NCBI GenBank assembly: GCA_905221605.1
Contig: CAJNDS010002532.1
Coordinates: forward strand, 1 to 10,000
DNA length: 10,000 bases
Origin: Symbiodinium natans
Taxonomy: Eukaryota > Sar > Dinophyceae > Suessiales > Symbiodiniaceae
Direction: 5' to 3'
In this document: positions 5,950 to 10,000 of the stretch, in pieces
Position numbering within the stretch: position 1 is the stretch's first letter
How the letters are laid out: every line of letters starts with the position of its first letter
Translations under genes and position numbers: made by a program
Notes under the pieces: generated by a model
Seen by the model: the letters and a program-made list of their open reading frames with translations, nothing else
The model's database searches: none
Told to the model about the DNA's origin: nothing

Positions 5950-6027
5950 TGGTTTAGGGTTTAGGGCTTAGGGTTTAGGGTTTAGGGTTTAGGCTTTAGG
6001 GTTTAGGGTTTAGGGTTTAGGGTTTAG
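5950..6027 (+). repeat. telomeric array (TTTAGGG), directly inverted to the preceding one
   Basis: About eleven G-strand units with CTTAGGG and a TTTAGGC variant. The junction with the C-strand array has essentially no spacer (CCCTAAATCCCCTGGTTTAGGG), forming a large palindrome. Confidence 0.96.
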
Positions 6028-6045
6028 AGATAGAGCAACCCTTAA

Positions 6046-6067
6046 AAGCACCTAAACCCTAAGTGCT
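6046..6067. other. small hairpin with telomeric loop
   Basis: AGCAC and GTGCT pair around a loop made of C-strand telomeric sequence (CTAAACCCTAA). It is short and may be chance. Confidence 0.35.
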
Positions 6068-6074
6068 ACCACAG

Positions 6075-6175
6075 GCTTGATGGCGGCCAGGGCCACAACA
6101 TCCCCCGTCCGTGGCCCGACGCCCTTCGTCGAGGAAATCGACGGACCAAGGCCAGGAGGATTATTTGGGGAGGCA
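6075..6175 (+). CDS. candidate exon-like island, plus strand
   Basis: Follows an acceptor-like GCTACCACAG, then G. Two plus frames stay open for about 100 bases: one contains MAARATTSPVRGPTPFVEE, the other LDGGQGHNIPRPWPDALRR. A minus frame is open too. It is GC-rich and unlike the repeats around it. Frame, strand and product are undecided. Confidence 0.15.
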
Positions 6176-6178
6176 TGG

Positions 6179-6227
6179 GGTTTTAGGGTTTAGGGTTTAG
6201 GGTTTAGGGTTTAGGGTTTAGGGTTTC
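6179..6227 (+). repeat. interstitial telomeric array (TTTAGGG)
   Basis: Six G-strand units, the first with an extra T. Confidence 0.94.
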
Positions 6228-6257
6228 TTGTCTTACCCACTCAACCCCAAATTGAGG

Positions 6258-6320
6258 TTCAGGGTTTAGGGTGTAGGGTTTAGGGTGTAGGGTTTAGGGT
6301 TTGGGGTTTCGGGCCTAGGG
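6258..6320 (+). repeat. telomeric array with alternating variant units
   Basis: Nine heptamers in perfect register: TTCAGGG, then TTTAGGG and TGTAGGG alternating (6265-6299), then TTTGGGG, TTTCGGG and CCTAGGG. The alternation suggests a 14-base repeat unit. Confidence 0.92.
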
Positions 6321-6403
6321 CTTGTTATGTTACCCTACTCAACCTGGATTTAGGAACCTCCAGGGCCCCTTAAGTCTTTTGGGTTCAAGGCGAAAATGCG
6401 TCG

Positions 6404-6452
6404 GCTTAGGGTTTAGGGTTCAGGGTTTAGTGTTTTCGGGTTTAGGGTTTCG
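6404..6452 (+). repeat. degenerate telomeric tract (TTTAGGG)
   Basis: Six to seven G-strand units with TTCAGGG, TTTAGTG and TTTCGGG variants. The open frame covering 6322-6639 is largely this tract in translation and is not called as a gene. Confidence 0.85.
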
Positions 6453-6615
6453 GAGGTTGTCAGCTGAGGTGTTCAGATTTGGGTTTGGTTCAGCTTCGCG
6501 TTTGGAGTTGAGGAGGACATTGGGGTATGGGACCCAAGGTTCCTTTCTACTCCCCAACTACTCCCTCAGCTTCCCTAAGTTCTCGAGGTACCTACCCCCC
6601 CCACGGACCCCCTCC

Positions 6616-6668
6616 CTTAAGAACCCCCCTAAACCCTAAACCCTAAACCCCAAACCCTAAACCCTATA
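6616..6668 (-). repeat. C-strand telomeric array preceded by CTTAAGAACCCCCC
   Basis: Six C-strand units. The lead-in CTTAAGAACCCCCC (6616-6629) matches the terminal repeat of the element at 8757-8891, perhaps a solo end. Confidence 0.85.
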
Positions 6669-6698
6669 AGGACAGCCTGCGTGTGTACGGGTGCAGCT

Positions 6699-6772
6699 CT
6701 GGAATTCTTAGGTTTCTGGCAGCGGCGGCAATGTCCGATGTCGTTCGCGCAGCGCGCGGAGTAGAATTCCAG
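6699..6772. repeat. 10-bp inverted repeat around a GC-rich island
   Basis: CTGGAATTCT (6699-6708) and AGAATTCCAG (6763-6772) enclose 54 bases. Both strands have open frames here; a minus frame includes LEFYSARCANDIGHCRRC, superficially like a zinc-binding cysteine cluster but lacking clear splice sites. Confidence 0.5.
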
Positions 6773-6780
6773 CTTCTCCT

Positions 6781-6832
6781 CCTAAACCCTAAACCCTAAA
6801 CCCTATACCCTATACCCTATAAACCCTAAACC
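6781..6832 (-). repeat. telomeric array with CCCTATA variants
   Basis: About seven C-strand units, two reading CCCTATA and one CCCTATAAA nonamer. Confidence 0.93.
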
Positions 6833-7140
6833 ATGGAAGCCGCTGCTTTCTGAAGCCTGCTTCGCTTCTCAAGCCAACCTTCGCTTGCCAGGAGCAACAA
6901 AAGTGGCCAGGTGTGGGGCGGGTCGGGGTCAGCAGCCCAGTCTACTGACCTATTTCCCTTGTTTGAGGCCCTGGGTTCCCTCCTAAGCCCCTTTGAACCA
7001 AAAAGGGCACCAATGTTATTCCGAGGTTTCTCTTGGGTCTAGCCTGGGACCTGCCAGTCAGAAAGTTTCGGGTATTCGAGGGCTCAGGGGGCAGGAGGGC
7101 TCTGTCTATAAGGGGTGCATAAGGGTTCCCCAACCCTAAG
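6833..7140. other. unique stretch without supported gene
   Basis: Complex sequence. A 63-codon minus frame (7133-6942) is present, but it has no motif I recognise and shows no splice or start context that sets it apart. At the right edge AACCCT and AGGGTT pair around AAGTTG, marking another telomeric strand switch. Confidence 0.4.
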
Positions 7141-7190
7141 TTGAGGGTTTAGGCTTTAGGCTTTATTTATTTTTTTGGTTTTTTTTAAGG
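7141..7190 (+). repeat. degenerate telomeric stub and T-rich run
   Basis: Three units (TTGAGGG, TTTAGGC, TTTAGGC) followed by T-rich sequence with T7 and T8 runs. Confidence 0.7.
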
Positions 7191-7242
7191 GGGCCTCCCA
7201 TTCTGCTTTTGGTGTGCTGCACAGCCAAAAGGCTGCCCTCGA

Positions 7243-7368
7243 ATGGTAACAGGACCCAGCCGATGGCTTGACTACCGCCGGCCAGAGAACCACGTTCTGG
7301 AGACCACCCGCGACATCGATTCAGTGAACACGCTGTCTTGTGCTACAAAAAGGTTGGTAGAAGTCTAA
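7243..7368 (+). CDS. small ORF, 41 residues, unidentified
   Basis: ATG at 7243, TAA at 7366-7368; the frame stays open upstream to a TAA near 7187, giving about 60 codons stop to stop. It contains WLDYRRPENHVLETTRDIDS and ends TKRLVEV. Composition is protein-like, with balanced charged residues and no repeats, and it sits in a telomere-free stretch. Start choice is arbitrary; an exon with an AAG/GTTGGT donor at about 7352 is another reading. No family recognised. Confidence 0.22.
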   Translation: MVTGPSRWLDYRRPENHVLETTRDIDSVNTLSCATKRLVEV

Positions 7369-7393
7369 CCAGATACAAATTTCGTCTGTCACA

Positions 7394-7437
7394 ACTAGCA
7401 AGTTCCGAGCCAACGACTAGCAAGTTCCGAGCCAACG
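7394..7437 (+). repeat. perfect 22-bp tandem duplication
   Basis: ACTAGCAAGTTCCGAGCCAA plus CG occurs at 7394-7415 and is repeated exactly at 7416-7437. Confidence 0.95.
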
Positions 7438-7460
7438 AGCGAGCCGAGACGATGAGGAGG

Positions 7461-7480
7461 CTTGTCTCATCTTGTCTCAT
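7461..7480 (+). repeat. perfect 10-bp tandem duplication
   Basis: CTTGTCTCAT occurs twice back to back, 23 bases after the 22-bp duplication. Confidence 0.9.
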
Positions 7481-7610
7481 CTCTATCATTCAGCCTTAGA
7501 CTTGTGCACATGTCGGCACCGGCCAGCATCTGTCAATCAGTCTGTATGCCACTTGCCCTACCCGTGTGCTTCAATAGCGACCGGTGACAAGCGATGTCTT
7601 TCGGCTCCAT

Positions 7611-7738
7611 ATATGGGCATTTCCCAAAATGGGTGGGGGTGGGGGGGACGCCATTTTTATGCCTCAAATAGAATAGAATCCCCTTAAAGCACCCCCAAAC
7701 AGGGCACCCCTGTTTCGGAAACTCCCATATGGGCATTT
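7611..7738 (+). mobile_element. dispersed inverted-repeat element, copy A (no telomeric insert)
   Basis: The left arm ATATGGGCATTTCCCAAAATGGG (7611-7633) matches the reverse complement of 7708-7730 at 18 of 23 positions. The outer 12-mer ATATGGGCATTT is also repeated directly at 7611-7622 and 7727-7738. Its interior aligns with 8641-8717 (shared pieces: GAATCCCCTT / GAGTCCCCTT, and GTTTCGGAAAC / GTTTTCGGAAAC). Next to the left arm lies GGGTGGGGGTGGGGGGG. It has no transposase frame. The plus frame begins YMGISQN and copy B reads VGISQN; I associate such peptides with repeats in dinoflagellate gene models, but this is from memory. Confidence 0.6.
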
Positions 7739-7745
7739 GTCAACA

Positions 7746-7822
7746 TGGTTTAGGGTGTAGGATTTAGGGTTTAGGGTTTAGGGTTATTAGTTCTTGGGGG
7801 TTTAGGGTTTCGGGCTTAGAGA
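7746..7822 (+). repeat. telomeric tract (TTTAGGG), interrupted
   Basis: Five units (one TGTAGGA) to about 7787, a short gap, then TTTAGGG and TTTCGGG at 7800-7815. Confidence 0.9.
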
Positions 7823-7867
7823 GGCGTACCCCTTCTGCTCCCGAAGGATCCGCTAAGCCTGATAATA

Positions 7868-7937
7868 TTTCGGGTTTAGGGTTTCAGGTGTAGGGTTTAG
7901 GGTTTCAGGTTTAGGGTTCCAGGTTTAGGGTTTCAGG
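7868..7937 (+). repeat. telomere-derived array with a 14-base higher-order unit
   Basis: Ten heptamers in exact register. TTTAGGG alternates with TTTCAGG (or TTCCAGG) in the second half, and TTTCGGG and TGTAGGG occur near the start. 7938-8065 beyond it holds nothing recognised. Confidence 0.92.
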
Positions 7938-8065
7938 TTAGCCGTGCTGGCCCGGGACATTGGTAGTTGAAGGCCTAAGGCCGTTTTAATGCAATGTTCC
8001 ACCTCCGGGGTATAGGGTCGAGGGGGAGTGGCATCCTCATATGAAGCAGGGTTTGTATTTCTGCT

Positions 8066-8210
8066 ATTGGTGAGTGTATGTACGGTTCCTTTGTATTATT
8101 GGTGAGTGTATATATATATATATATGTATATAGAGGGTGTCCTTGTGGGGGTAAGGTTCCTTTTTAATATTGGTGAGTGTATATGTTATATGTTGGGTGT
8201 CCTTTTGGGG
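8066..8210 (+). repeat. minisatellite with (TA)n expansion
   Basis: ATTGGTGAGTGTAT recurs at 8066, 8098 and 8169. Copies 2 and 3 continue with a TA-rich stretch and GGTGTCCTT..GGGG. Copy 1 lacks that middle. GGTTCCTTT precedes the second and third copies. Copy 2 carries a (TA)7-type run, so the unit length varies from 32 to 71 bases. The open frame over 8106-8309 is a translation of this repeat. Confidence 0.85.
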
Positions 8211-8345
8211 ATTCAAGGAACAGAAACCCTACTTCATATACGCCCAATGTGGCAGCAAATGAACTTTTCAGTTGACCGTTCCGTAAATCTCCTAAGCTTT
8301 ACATCCTGAACCCTCCGCCCTACCCTTCCCTTCGCCAACAGAAAG

Positions 8346-8425
8346 TTTAGGGTCTAGGGTTTAGGGTTTAGGGTTTAGGGTTTAGGGTTTAGGGTTTAGG
8401 GTTTAGGGTTTAGGGTTTAGGATTT
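8346..8425 (+). repeat. interstitial telomeric array (TTTAGGG), about 11 units
   Basis: One TCTAGGG variant near the start; the rest is perfect to 8421. 8211-8345 before it has no assigned feature. Confidence 0.96.
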
Positions 8426-8429
8426 GGAG

Positions 8430-8520
8430 ATTCAAGCTGCAGCCTCCTAGGTCTAGCTCACGGAACAGCCGCTTCCTCTCACGGGCAGCAGTGGCTACTC
8501 GCACGATCGCTGGAGCCCAA
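8430..8520 (-). CDS. candidate exon-like island, minus strand
   Basis: A minus frame across the whole island includes AIVRVATAARERKRLFRELD and then LGGCSLNLQI, running to the telomeric array. GGGCTCCAG upstream could be an acceptor. The plus strand also has an open serine/arginine-rich frame (PPRSSSRNSRFLSRAAVATR) after GCTGCAG, with a CAA/GTGGGT donor. Strand is unresolved and no family is recognised. Confidence 0.15.
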
Positions 8521-8522
8521 GT

Positions 8523-8717
8523 GGGTATTTCCCAAAACTGGAGGTTTAGGGTTTAGGGTTTAGGGTGTAGGGTTTAGGTTTTGGGGTTTAGGGTTTAGGG
8601 TTTAGGGTTTAGGGTTTAGGGTTTAGAGGTACCCCTTTTACACCCCAAAGAGATTAGAGTCCCCTTCAAGGGACCCTCAAAAGGGTACCCCCCCCCCCCC
8701 CCGTTTTCGGAAACCCC
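8523..8717 (+). mobile_element. dispersed element, copy B, containing a telomeric array
   Basis: It starts with GTGGGTATTTCCCAAAACTGG, matching the left arm of copy A, and ends with TTTTCGGAAACCCCCC, matching its right arm. The middle 8641-8687 aligns with 7661-7707. Between arm and middle, where copy A has a G-rich run, copy B carries the telomeric array 8543-8627. A C15 run (8688-8702) also replaces the short C run of copy A. Confidence 0.6.
8543..8627 (+). repeat. telomeric array inside dispersed element copy B
   Basis: About twelve G-strand units with one TGTAGGG and a TTTAGG/TTTTGGGG irregularity near 8575-8586. Confidence 0.96.
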
Positions 8718-8756
8718 CCAGTCCATATACCCAGCCTTTGCGACTTTCAAACATTT

Positions 8757-8891
8757 GCTTAAGAACCCACCCCCCCTGAAAGAAAAAAAAGATAATAATA
8801 GTAATAATAACTATAACTTAAAACAAAAACAAAAACTCCTATGTTGCCTTATACGGAAGAACAGTTTTACATTTTTGGGGGGTTCTTAAGC
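8757..8891 (+). mobile_element. inverted-repeat element bounded by TTAA
   Basis: GCTTAAGAACCC followed by A and C7 (8757-8776) is mirrored by GGGGGGTTCTTAAGC (8877-8891). TTAA lies at both ends, which would fit a piggyBac-type target site, but the palindromic GCTTAAGC context makes this only suggestive. The interior is AT-rich, with an A8 run, TAATAATAG-type triplets and AAAAC repeats. No coding capacity. Confidence 0.45.
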
Positions 8892-8948
8892 CATGAGTAG
8901 CCCTGTTTTTTTCGTTGTGAGAGGTGCCTTATGGCCCTTTGTTATAGT

Positions 8949-8977
8949 AAACCCGAAACCCTAAACCCTAAACCCTA
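8949..8977 (-). repeat. short interstitial telomeric array (CCCTAAA)
   Basis: Four C-strand units, the first CCCGAAA. Confidence 0.9.
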
Positions 8978-8999
8978 CAATTAGGCCCTGAGCCCTCAG

Positions 9000-9071
9000 G
9001 TCGGCATGCTGAATCAGCGCCCAAAGACGGTGTTCGACAATGCGGAGGCCTTGTGGAGGGCGGGGCGGTAG
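9000..9071 (+). CDS. candidate terminal exon, plus strand (VGMLNQRPKTVFDNAEALWR)
   Basis: It follows GAGCCCTCAG, then G, and reads VGMLNQRPKTVFDNAEALWR, then AGR and TAG. Twenty of 23 sense codons end in G or C. An internal ATG (9006) could start a 21-residue ORF instead. Telomeric arrays lie on both sides. Product unknown. Confidence 0.25.
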   Translation, partial: VGMLNQRPKTVFDNAEALWRAGR

Positions 9072-9081
9072 CCGAAAGCTG

Positions 9082-9134
9082 TTTTAGGGTTTAGGGTTTA
9101 GGGTTTAGGGTTTAGGGTTTAGGGTTTAGGGTTT
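9082..9134 (+). repeat. interstitial telomeric array (TTTAGGG), 7 units
   Basis: Perfect from 9083 to 9133. Confidence 0.96.
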
Positions 9135-9163
9135 GAAGACCCTGAAGGTGTAGGTTTTTTTGC

Positions 9164-9243
9164 TTCAGGGTTTTAGGGTTTAGGCTGTAGGGTTTAGGGT
9201 TTTAGGGTTGAGGCTTGAGAGTTTAGGGTTTATAGGGTTTAGA
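9164..9243 (+). repeat. degenerate telomeric array
   Basis: G-strand units with TTTTAGGG, CTGTAGGG, TTGAGGC and TTTATAGGG variants. 9244-9345 beyond it holds nothing recognised. Confidence 0.9.
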
Positions 9244-9345
9244 GCACCTTGCTGAAGTTTGCAAAGTTGTGTAAGCTGCCGGTTCTTCTTGTTTGCCCTT
9301 CGGGTACAAAACTCCTGCTCTTCGTGGCTGGGAGTTGAAGCCTGC

Positions 9346-9400
9346 CCCTAAACTGCCCTAAACCCTAGATCTTAAACCCTAAACCCTAAACCCTAAACTG
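9346..9400 (-). repeat. C-strand telomeric tract
   Basis: Six or seven units, some reading CCCTAAACTGC or CCCTAGA. The AAACTGCCC edge is repeated in the duplication at 9394-9547. Confidence 0.88.
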
Positions 9401-9547
9401 CCCAAGTAGTTAAATCCCTAAAAACAACCCCAAACCCCTACAATGCCCGCCAGGAGCTCAAGAAGCGAAACTCTAAACCCTAAACCCTAAACCCCAAACT
9501 TCCCAAAGTCGTCAACTCCCTCAACCCACCAGGAGCTCAAGAAGCGA
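9394..9547 (+). repeat. imperfect tandem duplication including an exon start
   Basis: CCAGGAGCTCAAGAAGCGA occurs exactly at 9450-9468 and 9529-9547 (offset 79). Upstream of each lies a related stretch of the form AAACTKCCCAARTMGTYAA (9394 onward and 9497 onward). The first copy is cut off by a telomeric tract (9472-9494) right after GAAGCGA. Confidence 0.85.
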
Positions 9548-9598
9548 GTCGACCGTGCCATCCACGACGGCGCGCGGGCCGTTTCGAGGGGATTCGGG
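9532..9598 (+). CDS. candidate exon, plus strand (ELKKRVDRAIHDGARAVSRG)
   Basis: The acceptor CAACCCACCAG is followed by G. The frame reads ELKKRVDRAIHDGARAVSRG, with 18 of 22 codons ending in G or C. A donor GTGGGG at about 9599 is possible. A truncated copy of the same acceptor and first five codons lies 79 bases upstream. All plus frames are open here, so the frame rests on composition. It may belong with 9683-9779 to one gene. Product unknown. Confidence 0.25.
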
Positions 9599-9619
9599 GT
9601 GGGGAGCTGTTGGGTTCAT

Positions 9620-9677
9620 GGGGTTCAGGGTTTAGGGCACCCTAAACCCTAAACCCTAAACCCTAGACCCTAAACCC
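9620..9677. repeat. head-to-head telomeric junction
   Basis: G-strand units TTCAGGG, TTTAGGG (to 9637) meet C-strand units CCCTAAA (from 9640) with only CA between. The C arm has five units with one CCCTAGA. Confidence 0.95.
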
Positions 9678-9682
9678 GGAAG

Positions 9683-9779
9683 GCGAGGAGAAGTACGACG
9701 TGGAGTCTCTCTACTGGGATACCGGCTGCTCACAGAAGCTGGCGAGGAGTGTCCTTGGGACAGAAGTCAGCACACCTGG
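9683..9779 (+). CDS. candidate exon, plus strand (EEKYDVESLYWDTGCSQKLA)
   Basis: It starts after CCCGGAAG, then G, and could end at a GT at 9780. The frame with offset 2 reads EEKYDVESLYWDTGCSQKLA and then RSVLGTEVSTPG. All three plus frames are open, whereas all three minus frames contain stops, so plus is favoured. About 70 percent of codons end in G or C. The island is bounded by telomeric sequence on both sides. No family recognised. Confidence 0.28.
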
Positions 9780-9783
9780 GTGC

Positions 9784-9820
9784 CCTATACCCTAAACCCT
9801 AAACCCTGCAGGGTGTAGGG
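9784..9820. repeat. C-strand telomeric tract ending in a perfect palindrome
   Basis: Three C-strand units run into ACCCTGCAGGGT (9803-9814), where the sense switches to G-strand TGTAGGG. Confidence 0.85.
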
Positions 9821-9891
9821 TTGCACCCTGGAAATCACCCAAGCCTTGGTACATTTTGGTTTAGAGTTGCCCTAAAGACCAAGTAGGCCCT

Positions 9892-9996
9892 AGGTTTAGG
9901 GTTTAGGGTTTAGGGTTTAGGGTTTAGGGTTTAGGGTTCAGGGTTTAGGGTTTAGGGTTTAGGGTTCGGGGTTTATAGGGTTTGTAGGGCTTGTAG
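9892..9996 (+). repeat. telomeric array with nonamer tail, reaching the window edge
   Basis: About ten G-strand heptamers (TTCAGGG and TTCGGGG variants), then TTTATAGGG, TTTGTAGGG and CTTGTAGAG-type nonamers at the end. Confidence 0.93.
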
Positions 9997-10000
9997 AGCT

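Noticed and set aside
6322-6639. 105-codon plus frame
   Set aside because: Its centre is translated TTTAGGG repeats (GLGFRVQGL-type peptides) and its ends lie in poly-C-rich sequence.
6661-6785. DHHC-type zinc-finger start on minus (HCRRCQKPK)
   Set aside because: Only two cysteines fit, the DHHC core is absent, another minus frame is equally open, and no splice sites support it.
7472-7736. 71-codon plus and 67-codon minus frames
   Set aside because: Both read through dispersed element copy A; the homologous stretch in copy B lacks matching long frames.
8106-8309. 67-codon plus frame
   Set aside because: It starts in the (TA)n run and follows the minisatellite; no protein-like composition.
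9845-9870. Dinoflagellate spliced-leader-like ACATTTTGG
   Set aside because: Only part of the known leader core resembles it; the rest does not match and no donor follows.

Overview
This is a eukaryotic nuclear sequence in which plant-type telomere heptamers (TTTAGGG on the plus strand, or CCCTAAA) occur about every 100-400 bases throughout, in both orientations and in about 45 tracts, from degenerate stubs to perfect arrays of ten or more units. No bacterial-style gene, operon, rRNA, tRNA or CRISPR is visible. TTTAGGG telomeres occur in plants, many algae and alveolates. I think an alveolate is most likely. A dinoflagellate is my first guess: sparse coding, candidate 3' splice sites often read AG followed by G, and there are large low-complexity tracts. 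A coccidian such as Eimeria, whose genome is known for interstitial AGGGTTT repeats, is the main alternative; the CAG-repeat tracts typical of Eimeria are absent here. The organism call is inference.

Layout. 1-3370: telomere-like tracts (C-rich on the plus strand from about 990 to 3169) separated by 50-400 base islands. One island holds a 224-bp TA-flanked inverted-repeat element (2311-2534), and two carry minus-strand peptides resembling pieces of a SUN domain. 3451-4212: a 760-bp octamer satellite (GTGTGTCT) in strict 8-base register for 87 units, followed by tetra- and pentanucleotide debris. 4600-5480: telomeric tracts around a 120-bp TA-flanked element with perfect 16-bp terminal inverted repeats (5198-5317). 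5480-7140: a G18 run, nonamer variants (CCCTATAAA), an inverted telomeric junction at 5950, further arrays and exon-like islands. 7140-8900: a small ORF, short tandem duplications, two diverged copies of one dispersed repeat (about 7611-7738 and 8523-8717), a TA-rich minisatellite, and an inverted-repeat element bounded by TTAA. 8940-10000: telomeric tracts alternating with exon-like islands on the plus strand, a partial exon duplication, and a head-to-head telomeric junction at 9638.

Genes. No complete gene can be called. All the long open frames lie in the octamer satellite, which lacks stop codons in all frames on both strands, so I treat them as artefacts. About a dozen 40-110 base islands are GC-rich and open; several are bounded by plausible splice signals, with telomere-like repeats filling the presumed introns. 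They are reported as low-confidence exon candidates. The most notable observations are: two paralogous dispersed repeats of which only one carries a telomeric array at a G-rich site; two TA-flanked non-autonomous elements; and the SUN-like exon candidates.
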